Notes: generated by a model not told the origin, from the letters alone. DNA of 64,000 nucleotides from Mycobacterium sp. SM1 (GCF_018361265.1 NZ_JAFLNH010000001.1:1550001-1614000), one strand, 5' to 3'. Shown: positions 54,430 through 63,560, counted from the stretch's first letter. Program-made: numbers and translations.

Positions 54430-54519
54430 GGTGGCGTGGCAGAGCGGCCTAATGCACTCGCCTTGAAAGCGAGAGACGGCTAACACCGTCCGGGGGTTCA
54501 AATCCCTCCGCCACCGCCA
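54430..54519 (+). tRNA. tRNA-Ser(TGA)
   Basis: The acceptor stem GGTGGCG pairs with CGCCACC, followed by discriminator G and an encoded CCA. The anticodon loop CTTGAAA holds TGA, the T arm is GGGGGTTCAAATCCCTC, and a long variable arm (GACGGCTAACACCGTC) is typical of tRNA-Ser. It lies between the MarR gene and lipE, as serU lies near lipE in M. tuberculosis. Confidence 0.97.
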
Positions 54520-54600
54520 GCCACCTGTGCCACCCGGACGCGGGCCGTCTGGCACTCGGTCGTCGCCAGCCGTGTTTCGCCTGGGGCAGCGGCCCGGTCT

Positions 54601-55857
54601 TTACCCGCGGGTCTCCCGCGGGATCACGGCGGTGATGGTGTCCATCAGGGCGGTGTAGCGGTCGGCCGCGGGATCCCTGCCGGGTTTGCCGCTGCTGACC
54701 AGCCCGGCCGCAAGACCACGCTCGGGGTCGGCCCAGATGGCGATGTTCACCAAGCCGAGATGGCCGAACGCGGCCGGCGCGTTACGGCCGAACGGCCCGA
54801 ATCTGGTGGACCCCAGCATGAACCCGGTACCCCAGCGCAGCGGCATCAACCCCGTCGCGACGTCGGGCCGCAGCCGCCGGCACTGCCGCACCGCGTTACG
54901 CAGCGTTTCCGCTCGCATGATGCGCACGCCGTCGAGTTCACCACCGCAACGCCAAATTTCAGCAAACCGCGACAGTTCGTTGGCGTTGGAAACAGTGTTC
55001 GACGACGGGATCACACTGGTGAGAAACAGCGGCTCGTTGGTGTACGGAATGACCTCGTGAACAGTGCCGCCGATGGCCTTGCGGAAAACCGCGGCAATCG
55101 GGCCGGGCAGCGGCTTTCCGGTGGCGTGACTCGGCGCGACCAATGGGACATCTTGGGCCGCAACGCCGTAGTTCGTCCAGCGGAATCCCAGCGGGTCGAG
55201 GACCTCGGCGGCGAGGATGTCACGAATGTTCTTGCCGGTGGCGGCCGAAACGATCTCCCGTGTCAACGGTCCCCAGGTCAGCGCGTGGTACATGTGGATC
55301 AGCCCCGGCGGGTAGAGGGGCCGGAGCTCACCGAGTTTTCGGCGCGCGTATTCGCTGTCGTCCACCCGGGTGACGTTGGGCTTACGCCGGGGAGCAAGCG
55401 GCACCCCGGCGCTGTGGGTCATGACGTGGCGGATCGTGGTGCGCTCCTTGCCATGGCCGGTATACCCGGGCAGATACTCGCAGACGCGATCGTCGAGTGA
55501 GAAGTAGCCGCGTTCGACGAGCATATGGACCACGGTCGCGGTGATCGCTTTGGCCGCTGAGTACACACAAAACGGCGTGTCCGTCGTCACCGGAACCTTT
55601 TCGGCGTCGGGTGGGTCGCTCGGGGCGTTGCCCCAGGCGTGACCGATTGCCCGGTTGAGCACCACCCGGCCGTGATGTCGCAGGCACAACTGGATCGCCG
55701 GGTGCATTCCGGCCCGGTACCAGTGGCGCACGGCCTGCCAGATCCGCTCGACGGCCGCGGCGCCAAGGCCCGAGTGGTCTTCCTCACCGATTGCCGTGAC
55801 GGCGTCGAGGTCGGCCGGGACGCGGATTCTGCCTAAACGAACATCTGGGGCGGTCAC
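54601..55857 (-). CDS. lipE: Esterase/beta-lactamase-fold hydrolase LipE
   Basis: A 418-residue class C beta-lactamase-type serine hydrolase, orthologue of Rv3775. The nucleophile motif SxxK is in CVYSAAKAITATVVH. Further blocks: RHVMTHSAGVPLAPRRK, a Tyr motif in MYHALTWGPLTREIV, and PAAFGHLGLVNIAIWADPER (HxG-like). It probably hydrolyses short acyl esters; recent work on lipE links it to steroid degradation in mycobacteria, but nothing here proves it. A leaderless promoter precedes the GTG start. Length is as expected. Confidence 0.92.
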   Translation of the reverse strand: MTAPDVRLGRIRVPADLDAVTAIGEEDHSGLGAAAVERIWQAVRHWYRAGMHPAIQLCLRHHGRVVLNRAIGHAWGNAPSDPPDAEKVPVTTDTPFCVYSAAKAITATVVHMLVERGYFSLDDRVCEYLPGYTGHGKERTTIRHVMTHSAGVPLAPRRKPNVTRVDDSEYARRKLGELRPLYPPGLIHMYHALTWGPLTREIVSAATGKNIRDILAAEVLDPLGFRWTNYGVAAQDVPLVAPSHATGKPLPGPIAAVFRKAIGGTVHEVIPYTNEPLFLTSVIPSSNTVSNANELSRFAEIWRCGGELDGVRIMRAETLRNAVRQCRRLRPDVATGLMPLRWGTGFMLGSTRFGPFGRNAPAAFGHLGLVNIAIWADPERGLAAGLVSSGKPGRDPAADRYTALMDTITAVIPRETRG

Positions 55858-55864
55858 GTCCGTC

Positions 55865-55870
55865 AGCGTA
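55865..55870 (-). promoter_or_regulatory. -10 element, leaderless lipE promoter
   Basis: On the minus strand TACGCT ends 7 nt before the GTG start of lipE at 55857. It fits the leaderless pattern seen at several genes of this window. Confidence 0.5.
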
Positions 55871-55904
55871 CGTGCGTCTTCGTGGACGTGCGTGTACCCC
55901 GCGT

Positions 55905-56729
55905 CTACTCCCCGGTGAACCGAGGCTCGCGCTTGCCCAGCGCCGCGCTGATCCCCTCGGTGAGGTCTTTGGACGGCAAAAAGGCCGCGTTCCAGGCGGC
56001 GACGTAGCGCAGGCTTTCCGACACCCGTGACATCCGTTGCTGGTCAAGCACGTCCTTGATTCCCCGGACCGTCAGCGGCGGGTTGGCGGCGATCTCGGCG
56101 GCGGTAGTGTGGGCGGCGGACAAGGTGGCCCCGGCGTCGGCGAAGACGTCGTTGACCAGGCCGATCTTTTCGGCGCGGCCGGCGTCGATGTCCTTGCCGG
56201 TTAGCGCGAGCTCGCGCAGGTGCCCGTCGGACAGGATCAGCGGCAGCCGCGCGAGGCTGCCCATGTCCGCGACGATCGCGAGCTTGACCTCGCGCACGGA
56301 GAACTTGGCGTTAGCGCTGGCGTAGCGGATATCGGTCGCGGAAATCAGGTCGACGCCGCCACCGACGCACCAGCCGTGCACCGCGGCGATGGTGGGGGTC
56401 CGGCAGTCGGCGACGGCGGTGATGGCCTGCTGCATGCGCAGCACCTCGGCGTGGAAGTCGGCGCGTGGCCGGGCCCCCGCGTCGCCGGCTAGCAGCGGGG
56501 CGAGCACTGGGCCCATCGCCGGTAAGTCCAGGCCGTAACTGAAGTTGTGACCCGACCCGGTGATGACAATGGCCCGCACGTCGCGGTCGGCGTCTAGTTC
56601 CGCGAACAGCCCGGGCAGCTCCGCCCAGAACGCCGGGCCCATCGCGTTGCCCTTGCCCGGTCCGACCAACGTCACCCGAGCAACGTGGTCATTGGTCTCG
56701 ACGGTGACGGATTCGTACGAGTGGCCCAT
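55905..56729 (-). CDS. echA21: Enoyl-CoA hydratase/isomerase EchA21
   Basis: A 274-residue crotonase-fold protein, same length as Rv3774. It contains RAIVITGSGHNFSYGLDLPA (oxyanion loop) and AAVHGWCVGGGVDLISATDI with the second backbone-NH site; the catalytic Glu/Asp positions show KFSVREVKLAIVADMGSLAR, where the Glu-Val-Lys and Asp-Met-Gly stretches resemble dienoyl-CoA isomerases. It may act on fatty acid or sterol side chains. The ATG at 56729 matches Rv3774; an open frame extends to 57053 antisense to the next gene. It diverges from the Rv3773c-like gene. Confidence 0.92.
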   Translation of the reverse strand: MGHSYESVTVETNDHVARVTLVGPGKGNAMGPAFWAELPGLFAELDADRDVRAIVITGSGHNFSYGLDLPAMGPVLAPLLAGDAGARPRADFHAEVLRMQQAITAVADCRTPTIAAVHGWCVGGGVDLISATDIRYASANAKFSVREVKLAIVADMGSLARLPLILSDGHLRELALTGKDIDAGRAEKIGLVNDVFADAGATLSAAHTTAAEIAANPPLTVRGIKDVLDQQRMSRVSESLRYVAAWNAAFLPSKDLTEGISAALGKREPRFTGE

Positions 56730-56744
56730 ATGCCTATACAACCG

Positions 56745-56750
56745 TAGTCT
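56745..56750 (+). promoter_or_regulatory. -10 element, leaderless promoter
   Basis: TAGTCT ends 6 nt before the ATG at 56757. The divergent echA21 start is only 28 nt away, so the two promoters must overlap. Confidence 0.5.
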
Positions 56751-56756
56751 GACGGA

Positions 56757-57341
56757 ATGACTTCTGATGTGCAGCCCGGCTCCTATCCGGCGCCGACCGA
56801 CGACCTCGCGAGCGCCGAAGACTCCCTGCGCGTCTTGCAGCAGGTCCTGCGCTCGATCTCGCGGGCGGATTTGTCGAAGCAGACGCCCTGCCCGGCGTTC
56901 GACGTCGCGGGCCTGACCGACCATCTGCTGAACGTGATCACCATGATCGGCGGTGCGGTGGGCGAGCAATTCCCGCCGCGGGACCAGAGTGCCTCGATCG
57001 AGCGCCAGGTGATCACCATGGCCCAGCCGGCGATAACCGCCTGGCAGCGCCACGGGCTGGACGGCATGGTGGCGCTGGGCGCCAATGAGGCGCCCGCCGC
57101 GGCGGCCGTTGGCATCCTGTCAATCGAATTCCTGGTGCACGCGTGGGATTACGCGGCGGCGACCGGACGTGACCTCGACGTGCCGGAGCCGTTGGCCGAG
57201 TACGTGCTCGGGACTGCCCGAAAGATCATCACGCCGCACAGCCGAAAGGCGGCGGGGTTCGCCGATCCTGTTGCCGTCGCCGATGACGCCAGCGCGATCG
57301 CTCGCTTGATCGCGTTCACCGGGCGTAACCCCGCACGGTAA
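56757..57341 (+). CDS. TIGR03086/maleylpyruvate isomerase-like protein (Rv3773c)
   Basis: A 194-residue four-helix (DinB-like) protein, orthologue of Rv3773c. Family motifs are PCPAFDVAGLTDHLLNVITM, the VLVHAWDYAAATGRDLDVPE metal-binding box (here FLVHAWDYAAATG, His-x-x-Asp), and LIAFTGRNP at the end. The fold includes mycothiol-dependent enzymes with a metal centre, but the substrate is unknown. The ATG is set by the leaderless -10 box. It converges on hisC2, separated by 62 nt. Confidence 0.88.
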   Translation: MTSDVQPGSYPAPTDDLASAEDSLRVLQQVLRSISRADLSKQTPCPAFDVAGLTDHLLNVITMIGGAVGEQFPPRDQSASIERQVITMAQPAITAWQRHGLDGMVALGANEAPAAAAVGILSIEFLVHAWDYAAATGRDLDVPEPLAEYVLGTARKIITPHSRKAAGFADPVAVADDASAIARLIAFTGRNPAR

Positions 57342-57403
57342 CGGGCCGCCGCGCCGATCCGCTGCTTCAGATGGTGGCTCTGCTCCGCGAGCGGATGGGG
57401 TTC

Positions 57404-58516
57404 TCATCGTGAGCCGCTGCTCGAGCCGCCGCCCCGATGCTGGCGGCCATGCGCGATCCAGCTGCGGGCGAAGCCCAAAAAGACGTCGTTTTCCTCGGGG
57501 GCCCCGATGGTGACCCGCACCCCGTCGGGCGGGAACGGGCGCACCACGATGCCGGCATCCGCGGCCCGATCGACGAAGTCCCCGGTGAGCTCGCCCAGTG
57601 GCAGCCACACGAAGTTGGCCTGCGACGGCGCCACCGGGTAGCCGGCATCGCACAGGCCGGCGCTGACCCGCAGCCGCTCGGCGACCACGCCGTCGGTGCG
57701 GGCCAGCAACTCGTCGGCGGCCTGCAGTGAGGCGATCGCCGCGGCTTGTGAGATGCTCGTCTTGCTGAACGGGACATCGACCTTGCCCAGCGCCGTGATC
57801 ACCGAGGGGTGGGCGATCGCGTAGCCCACCCGCAAACCGGCCAGCCCATAAGCTTTCGAAAATGTCCGCAGGACAACAACATTGCTGCGTGTTCGAGCCA
57901 GCTCCAGGCTGTCGGGAGCCAACCCGTCGCGCACGTATTCGATATAGGCCTCGTCGATGGCGATCAGGATGCGCGCCGGCACGGCCTCGATGAAGCGGGT
58001 CAGGGCGGCGGGCTCGACAACGGTAGATGTCGGGTTGTTCGGGTTGCAGACGAAGATCAGCCGGGTGCGCTCGGTGATCGCGGCGAGCATGGAGTCCAGG
58101 TCGAAGGTGTGGTCGGTCAGCGGCACGCGGATGGCGGTAGCACCGGCGACCCGGGCCTGCAATGGATAGATCTCAAAGCTGCGCCACCCGAAGAGCACCT
58201 GCTCACCCACGGAGGCGGTGATCTGGATGAGCTGCTGGCACAGGCTGGCCGAACCGCAGCCGACGGCGATGTGCTCGGGGGTAAAGCCCCCACCGTGGCA
58301 CCGGTTCAAGTGCGTGGCGAGGGCCGCCCTGAGCTCGGCGCAACTGGCGTCCGGGTAGCGGTTGATGGTATCGGTGGCCTGTTCGATGGCCGCCCGGACA
58401 CTGGGCAGCGGGCCGAACACGGTCTCGTTGCTGGCCAGCTTGATGGCGCCGGGCACGGTCTTGCCCGGGACGTAAACCGGCAGCCCGGCCAGCTCGGGGC
58501 GCAGGCGCACGGTCAC
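57404..58516 (-). CDS. hisC2: Aromatic/histidinol-phosphate aminotransferase HisC2
   Basis: A 370-residue fold-type I PLP aminotransferase, orthologue of Rv3772 (called hisC2 or pat). It includes LASNETVFGPLPSVRAAIEQ, IAVGCGSASLCQQLIQITAS, VCNPNNPTSTVV, AIDEAYIEYVRD (Asp contacting the ring), and the Schiff-base Lys in TFSKAYGLAGLRVGYAIA. It probably makes phenylalanine or tyrosine from the keto acid, or acts in histidine synthesis. The C-terminus runs about 17 residues longer than in M. tuberculosis and ends Gly/Ser-rich (RGGGSSSGSR). A leaderless promoter precedes it. Confidence 0.93.
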   Translation of the reverse strand: MTVRLRPELAGLPVYVPGKTVPGAIKLASNETVFGPLPSVRAAIEQATDTINRYPDASCAELRAALATHLNRCHGGGFTPEHIAVGCGSASLCQQLIQITASVGEQVLFGWRSFEIYPLQARVAGATAIRVPLTDHTFDLDSMLAAITERTRLIFVCNPNNPTSTVVEPAALTRFIEAVPARILIAIDEAYIEYVRDGLAPDSLELARTRSNVVVLRTFSKAYGLAGLRVGYAIAHPSVITALGKVDVPFSKTSISQAAAIASLQAADELLARTDGVVAERLRVSAGLCDAGYPVAPSQANFVWLPLGELTGDFVDRAADAGIVVRPFPPDGVRVTIGAPEENDVFLGFARSWIAHGRQHRGGGSSSGSR

Positions 58517-58522
58517 GCCGAC

Positions 58523-58528
58523 AGCATA
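58523..58528 (-). promoter_or_regulatory. -10 element, leaderless hisC2 promoter
   Basis: On the minus strand TATGCT ends 6 nt before the GTG start of hisC2 at 58516. Confidence 0.5.
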
Positions 58529-58659
58529 GGTCGGGCCGGTCTGCGCTGCGCCTCCGGTGCCCGCGGGCTCCCCACCTGGCCCGCCACGGCCTGTTGTTCG
58601 GGCGGCTGCCCGGCCCGCGTCATCCGCCCGGGAGGTTCGGGTACTCTCAGAACGTCCGA

Positions 58660-58748
58660 GGAGGCGTGCCAGAGCGGCCGAATGGGACTCACTGCTAATG
58701 AGTTGTCCTCTTTACCGGGGACCGGAGGTTCAAATCCTCTCGCCTCCG
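58660..58748 (+). tRNA. tRNA-Ser(GCT)
   Basis: The acceptor stem GGAGGCG pairs with CGCCTCC, with discriminator G. The anticodon is GCT in ACTGCTAAT. A long variable arm (about 16 nt) and the T arm GGAGGTTCAAATCCTCT identify a serine tRNA. CCA is not encoded (the next bases are CCG), so pcnA must add it. Confidence 0.96.
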
Positions 58749-58767
58749 CCGTGACAACTGAACACGT

Positions 58768-58840
58768 GCGCCCGTAGCTCAACGGATAGAGCATCTGACT
58801 ACGGATCAGAAGGTTGGGGGTTCGAATCCCTTCGGGCGCG
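58768..58840 (+). tRNA. tRNA-Arg(ACG)
   Basis: The acceptor stem GCGCCCG pairs with CGGGCGC, with discriminator G; the anticodon loop CTACGGA holds ACG, and the T arm is GGGGGTTCGAATCCCTT. It lies 19 nt after tRNA-Ser(GCT), as in the serV-argV pair of M. tuberculosis. CCA is not encoded. Confidence 0.97.
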
Positions 58841-59070
58841 CCCCTCCCCCGGGCATTTCTGGTGCGCAGCCACAACGCTGAGGGTGCCGACCATTGGGCA
58901 GGTCAGGGCGTCGCTGAGGCCCTCCGACGATACCGATTGGTTTGCGACACCGTCACGGATGCATACCCATCGGTGGATCACCTAACACAAAAGTCACTTA
59001 GGCAACTATCGTCACATCAGTTAATGGCTGACGTCGCCGTGACGTCCTGGTTTTCCCGGAAAGGTGTGAT

Positions 59071-60522
59071 GTGGCGCCGGTTCCCCGAATCGTCTCGCTA
59101 ACGGTGGCGCCGGCGGCCGCGATCGGATTCATCGCCGCGGTGGGTCTGGCTCCCCCGGTGACAGCCCTGCCCTGCACCGCTCCCGAAGCGAACGTCGACC
59201 CGCCTGCGGCGACCCCGGTAACGCCCGCCCCGGCGCCGGTCGTCCGGCCACCGAGCGGTCGCAGGCCGCGTGGCGCGAACGAGAACGCGCCGTTGCCCAG
59301 GCTCGGTCCGCTGATATCTGCCTTGCTGCATCCGGGTACTCGATACGCCGCGCCGGTGCAACAGCAAGCGGCGATCATCCCGCCCCCGCCCACCCCGCCC
59401 GGTGCGGGCAACCAAGCACCCCCGGATGCTGCCCAGTTAAGCCCGAACGCCGCTCAGCCGTCGCCGGAACCCCCCGCCTCGATCGCCGGCGCACCGACTT
59501 CGTTGGTTGAGTGGGTGACGGGGCCCAACAGCCCGAACAAAACCCTCGAGCGTTTCGGCATTTCCGGTACCGACCTCGGAATCCTTTGGGATAACGGCGA
59601 TCCCGTCAACCGCCAGGTGCTCATGGCCTTCGGCGACACGTTCGGCTATTGCCGAGTTCACGGCCAGCAGTGGCGATACAACACGCTGTTTCGCAGCGGC
59701 GACCGTAATCTCTCCGATGGGATCAGCGTGGGCCCCGGCGTGCCATTCAACAAATACTCCGGCTCGCCGGTACGGCAAGTGAACTTTTCCAAGCAGATCC
59801 TTCCCGGCATCAAGTGGGCGCCGACCCAGGAGGGCATGATTCCGACCGCCGGCATCTCCGTCGGGCGGACTCAATACATCAACTTCATGTCCATCAAGCG
59901 GTGGGGCCGTGATGGCGAATGGGCAACGAACTATTCGGCGATCGCGATGTCTCCCGACAATGGCCAGAACTGGGGGATCTACCCGGGGACCGTTCGCACG
60001 CCTTCGCCAGACAGTGTTCCGGGCGTTCGGTACGTGCCGGGCAACGAGAATTTCCAGATGGGCGCATTCATGCGGCCAGGTGACGGTTACGTCTACTCGT
60101 TTGGGACCCCGGCCGGGCGCGGCGGCTCGGCCTATCTGGCGCGAGTACCGCAGAACTTTGTGCCGGATCTCACCAAATACCAGTACTGGAACGGCGAGAG
60201 CAACACCTGGGTCCCGAACAATCCGGGTGCGGCCACGCCGGTCATCCCGGGCCCGGTGGGCGAAATGTCTGCGCAATACAACAACTATCTCAAGCAATAC
60301 CTGGTGCTCTACACCAACGGCGCCAACGACGTCGTGGCCAGAACTGCGCCGGCACCGCAAGGGCCATGGAGTCCGGAGCAATTGCTCGTTTCCTCATTCC
60401 AGATGCCTGGCGGCATCTACGCACCGATGATCCATCCCTGGTCATCGGGCAAAGACCTGTATTTCAACCTGTCGCTGTGGTCGGCATACGACGTGATGCT
60501 GATGCACACCGAACTGCCATAG
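59071..60522 (+). CDS. Secreted DUF4185 protein, GH183-type endo-arabinanase candidate
   Basis: A 483-residue exported protein. Residues 1-30 form a signal peptide ending near VTALPCTAP. A Pro/Ala/Gln-rich linker (about 31-145) reaches the wall, then the DUF4185 domain begins VTGPNSPNKTLERFGISGTD. Core blocks: GILWDNGDPVNRQVLMAFGD, MIPTAGISVGRTQYINFMSI and GEMSAQYNNYLKQYLVLYTN, with several acidic and aromatic positions of a five-blade propeller. DUF4185 members have been shown to be endo-D-arabinanases (family GH183) that cut arabinogalactan and lipoarabinomannan, e.g. the M. tuberculosis Rv3707c and Rv1754c proteins. The GTG start sits in a 230-nt gap after tRNA-Arg. Confidence 0.8.
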   Translation: MAPVPRIVSLTVAPAAAIGFIAAVGLAPPVTALPCTAPEANVDPPAATPVTPAPAPVVRPPSGRRPRGANENAPLPRLGPLISALLHPGTRYAAPVQQQAAIIPPPPTPPGAGNQAPPDAAQLSPNAAQPSPEPPASIAGAPTSLVEWVTGPNSPNKTLERFGISGTDLGILWDNGDPVNRQVLMAFGDTFGYCRVHGQQWRYNTLFRSGDRNLSDGISVGPGVPFNKYSGSPVRQVNFSKQILPGIKWAPTQEGMIPTAGISVGRTQYINFMSIKRWGRDGEWATNYSAIAMSPDNGQNWGIYPGTVRTPSPDSVPGVRYVPGNENFQMGAFMRPGDGYVYSFGTPAGRGGSAYLARVPQNFVPDLTKYQYWNGESNTWVPNNPGAATPVIPGPVGEMSAQYNNYLKQYLVLYTNGANDVVARTAPAPQGPWSPEQLLVSSFQMPGGIYAPMIHPWSSGKDLYFNLSLWSAYDVMLMHTELP

Positions 60523-60562
60523 CCACGGCGCAGAAGGCCCGAAGTCGGGTTCCCGAAATCGA

Positions 60563-61588
60563 TCACGCCCGCCGTTGTATAAGCTCCAGGGCCTGCTCGA
60601 ACAGCCGTACCGTGGCCGCGTGCAGTTGCTCACCCACTTCCTTTTCGGCCTTACCCGCGCAGGCCCGCGCTAGCGTCCCTTCGATGACGATGCCCAGCTT
60701 GAAACAGGCCAGCACGGTGTACCAGGTGATGTGCGACAGATCGCGGGTGGTGTTGCGGGCATAGCGCTCGACCAGCTCGTCGGTGCTGGGCAAGCCGTCA
60801 AACGAGGTGAGGGCGTGCTCGAAGACAGCGGACCCGTCTTGTTGCCGCCAGGTGGCCAGCAACCAGCCCAGATCCAGCAGCGGGTCGCCGATGGTGGACA
60901 TCTCCCAGTCGACGATGGCCACCACGTCGGGTCCGGTGCGGGAGAACATCACGTTGGCGGCGTGGTAGTCGCCGTGCAGTATGCCCGGCGCCCACGATGA
61001 CGGCCGGTGTTGCTCGAGCCACTTCGCGACGTCATCGACGCCGGGGATGTCCGGTCCGGGATAGTTCTCGAACTCCCGATAGGACTCCAACTCCGAAAGC
61101 CAGCGCGGCACTTGGCGTTCCAGAAACCCCTCGGGTTTGCCGAAGTCGGCGAGCCCGACAGCGACGTAGTCGACGGCGCCCAGCTTCGCCAGCGCGTCGG
61201 CCATCGACAGCCCCATCTGGTAGCGCACGGCCGGATCACTCGCGTGCAGCGGCGGGAGTTCTTCGCCGGCGTTGAACCCGTCGACCGGCTCCATCAGGTA
61301 AAACACCGCGTCACCGAGCACCGCGGGGTCGTCGCAGACGGCGATCAGATGCGGATGCGGCACGTCGGTGCCGGCCAGCGCCGCCAATACCCGCGTCTCC
61401 CGCAGGATCACCACATTGCTGCGCGGACGCAGGTGCCGCGGTCCGCGGCGCAGCACGTATTCGCGCCCGGACCTGGTGAACCGCAACATGATGTTCTGCG
61501 TCCCGCCGCTGATCTCGCGAACATCTTCAAGCGGCCCCGCACCCAGACCCTGCCGGGACATCCATTCCGCTATCGCTTTCAGGTCCAC
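60563..61588 (-). CDS. APH-fold phosphotransferase-like protein (Rv3761c/FadE36 type)
   Basis: A 341-residue protein of the aminoglycoside phosphotransferase superfamily, often annotated FadE36 in M. tuberculosis though it is not a dehydrogenase. The catalytic loop is [14 protein letters not shown] with His and Asp, and the metal Asp is in [20 protein letters not shown]. The Gly-rich start is [12 protein letters not shown]. It resembles the N-terminal kinase domain of human ACAD10/11, which phosphorylates hydroxyacyl-CoA. The GTG at 61588 has a leaderless -10 (TAGGTT, 61601-61596 on the minus strand, 7 nt upstream); the longer ATG at 61630 is less likely. Confidence 0.84.
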   Translation of the reverse strand: MDLKAIAEWMSRQGLGAGPLEDVREISGGTQNIMLRFTRSGREYVLRRGPRHLRPRSNVVILRETRVLAALAGTDVPHPHLIAVCDDPAVLGDAVFYLMEPVDGFNAGEELPPLHASDPAVRYQMGLSMADALAKLGAVDYVAVGLADFGKPEGFLERQVPRWLSELESYREFENYPGPDIPGVDDVAKWLEQHRPSSWAPGILHGDYHAANVMFSRTGPDVVAIVDWEMSTIGDPLLDLGWLLATWRQQDGSAVFEHALTSFDGLPSTDELVERYARNTTRDLSHITWYTVLACFKLGIVIEGTLARACAGKAEKEVGEQLHAATVRLFEQALELIQRRA

Positions 61589-61595
61589 GTGCCAG

Positions 61596-61601
61596 AACCT
61601 A
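61596..61601 (-). promoter_or_regulatory. -10 element supporting the GTG start at 61588
   Basis: On the minus strand TAGGTT ends 7 nt before the GTG at 61588, the leaderless pattern. It lies inside the coding part of the longer ORF version, which argues against that start. Confidence 0.45.
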
Positions 61602-61659
61602 CCCTGGGTGTTTAGCGTCACCGGCGACATCGCATCGTCCTGCTAACCGAGGAACCATA

Positions 61660-62598
61660 ATGCCGCGCACCGACAACGATTCCTGGGACATCACCGAGAG
61701 CGTGGGAGCCACCGCGCTGGGGGTAGCCGCGGCGCGTGCCGCGGAAACCGAAAGCGAGAACCCCATCATCCGCGACCCGTTCGCCCGGGTGTTTGTGGAC
61801 GCGGCGGGAACAGGGCTGTGGACCGTGATGGCGAATCCCGCACTGGCGGCCCGACTGGTCGACAACGAGCCGGATCTACGGGCGCGGATGCGCGTGATGA
61901 TCGACTTCATGGCCGTGCGCACCGCGTTTCTCGACGAGTTCTTCCACAGCGCCGCCGACGCCGGCGTGCGCCAAATAGTGATACTGGCGGCCGGCTTGGA
62001 CGCGCGGGCGTGGCGGCTGCCCTGGCTCGCCGGGACCACGGTGTATGAGCTGGACCAGCCCAAAGTGCTGGAGTTCAAGTCCGCCACTTTGCAGCGGCAT
62101 GGCGCGCGCCCGAAGGCAAACCTGGTGAGTGTTCCGGTCGATCTGCGTCAGGACTGGCCGAAGGCGCTGCGGAAAGCCGGTTTTGACGCAGCGCACCCAA
62201 CCGCGTGGTCGGCTGAGGGGCTGCTCCGCTACCTGTCGGTGGCCGCCCAGGACCTGTTGATCGGGCGCGTCCACGAGCTGAGCGCTGCCGGCTCCTGGTT
62301 TGCCGCCAACGCGCCCGGTGAGGGCTTCCTCGACCCCGATCGGGTGACACGCCAGCGTGCGGAGATGAAGCGCCTGCGGTCCGCGGCCGCGCGGTTGCTC
62401 GACACCGAGATACCCGACTTCGAGGAACTGTGGTATGCCCAAGAGCGCACCGACGTTGCGGACTGGCTGCGCGGCCGCGGCTGGGACGCGTCGACGGTGA
62501 CCCTTGCGGAGTTGCTGAGTCGCTATGGGCGCCGCATCCCAGACACGGACGTAATCCCGCCAACCGTTTTCATCTCCGCCCGGCGCCGTGGCGGCTGA
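61660..62598 (+). CDS. Putative SAM-dependent O-methyltransferase (Rv3767c-like)
   Basis: A 312-residue member of the leucine carboxymethyltransferase-like family (PF04072) that is expanded in mycobacteria. It begins [20 protein letters not shown], close to Rv3767c. Key blocks are [15 protein letters not shown] (here [18 protein letters not shown]), [20 protein letters not shown] and [19 protein letters not shown]. It probably methylates carboxyl groups of envelope or secondary metabolites, but the substrates of this family are mostly unknown. The ATG is 30 nt from the longer start of the divergent APH gene. Rv3766 is not seen next to it. Confidence 0.9.
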   Translation: MPRTDNDSWDITESVGATALGVAAARAAETESENPIIRDPFARVFVDAAGTGLWTVMANPALAARLVDNEPDLRARMRVMIDFMAVRTAFLDEFFHSAADAGVRQIVILAAGLDARAWRLPWLAGTTVYELDQPKVLEFKSATLQRHGARPKANLVSVPVDLRQDWPKALRKAGFDAAHPTAWSAEGLLRYLSVAAQDLLIGRVHELSAAGSWFAANAPGEGFLDPDRVTRQRAEMKRLRSAAARLLDTEIPDFEELWYAQERTDVADWLRGRGWDASTVTLAELLSRYGRRIPDTDVIPPTVFISARRRGG

Positions 62599-62627
62599 AG
62601 GCTCCGTGGTCGGTAGCGTCGAACGCT

Positions 62628-63041
62628 GTGGTCGAGCGACCTGCCCGGGTCGGCGATGTGCATGAGATCGCCGCGTCGATGCCGCACACGACGCGGGTAG
62701 AAGGCCCCAAGGGCAACCCGATCTATCAGGTGGGTGGCAAGTCTTTCGTGTTCTTCCGGACTCCGCAACCTGACGCGACCGACCCGGTCACCGGCGAACG
62801 CTATACCGACGTGATCATGTTGTGGGTGGAATCGGAAAGCGACAAGCTGGCCCTTGTCCAGGATCCGGGCTCGCCGTTTTTCACCACCAGCCATTTCGAC
62901 GGACACCCCTCGGTACTGGTGCGGGCTAATCGATTGGGGGAATTCAGCAGAACCGAACTCGCCGAGGTGATCCAGGACGCCTGGTTAGCGCGGGCGTCGA
63001 AGAGGCGCGCCGCCGCCTGGCTCGCTTCTCGTCATCCATAG
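62628..63041 (+). CDS. MmcQ/YjbR-family protein
   Basis: A 137-residue protein of the MmcQ/YjbR (CyaY-like) fold. Family blocks: PHTTRVEGPKGNPIYQVGGK, VIMLWVESESDKLALVQDPG, FFTTSHFDGHPSVLVRANRL and ELAEVIQDAWLARASKRRAA. The fold is a small DNA- or nucleotide-binding-like module with no assigned activity. I chose the GTG at 62628, 29 nt after the methyltransferase stop, because the longer frame overlaps that gene. The 254 nt after it hold the SigF-like promoter and nothing else. Confidence 0.85.
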   Translation: MVERPARVGDVHEIAASMPHTTRVEGPKGNPIYQVGGKSFVFFRTPQPDATDPVTGERYTDVIMLWVESESDKLALVQDPGSPFFTTSHFDGHPSVLVRANRLGEFSRTELAEVIQDAWLARASKRRAAAWLASRHP

Positions 63042-63225
63042 CGCAGGTGGGCGGGCCGGTTGGACAATCGGCGCTCTTTGCCGGGGGCCAAGACGCTGCG
63101 GGTCTGGTGTATACGCGCGCCATGCTTGCGTGAACCCCCATGCCGGAGCCAGCAATTTCCGCCCGAATGCAACCACCTTTTCAACTTTCCCGGCCAGTAT
63201 CCATTGCGGGAATTTGTCGCGCTAT

Positions 63226-63251
63226 GTTTGGAAATTCCCCAGCCGGGGTAC
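63226..63251 (+). promoter_or_regulatory. SigF-type promoter
   Basis: GTTT (63226-63229) and GGGTAC (63246-63251) are 16 nt apart, matching the mycobacterial SigF consensus (GTTT-N15-17-GGGTAY). It points toward the two small membrane genes at 63296 and 63557. TSS would be near 63258, giving a short leader with GGAGGT before the ATG. Confidence 0.7.
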
Positions 63252-63295
63252 GGTTAAGTTCCCTGGGGATTTCGCCGATACAAATGGAGGTCACG

Positions 63296-63560
63296 ATGCG
63301 GCACCGGGCGCGGGCCGGCGAACTCGTTGGCGTGGTTGTTCTGGTGTGGTTGCTGATCGGTGGTACTGGCGGCGTGGCAGCGTGGCTACTTCAAAGGCGG
63401 GGACATTAGCTGCGCCACCGCCGGAAACATCGCGGTAACCGTGATTGCCGGACCGTTGAACTACGCGGGACTCAACCCGAAAGTGAATTGTCATTTGCCG
63501 CAACCTAGTTCGATGAAAGCATTCGACATCGAACACCGCATTGGAATGGAGTCGTCATGA
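63296..63560 (+). pseudogene. Small membrane protein gene with a frameshift
   Basis: The first part reads MRHRARAGELVGVVVLVWLL, one membrane helix, up to about 63358. The continuation expected for this conserved mycobacterial small protein, VLAAWQRGYFKGGDISCATA and GPLNYAGLNPKVNCHLPQP, is found in the next frame from about 63363. A single extra base in ATCGGTGGTACTG at 63357-63368 would explain it. Without the shift the ORF stops at 63409. It is either a recent pseudogene, a programmed frameshift, or a sequencing error. Its normal stop overlaps the start of the next gene (ATGA). Confidence 0.75.
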
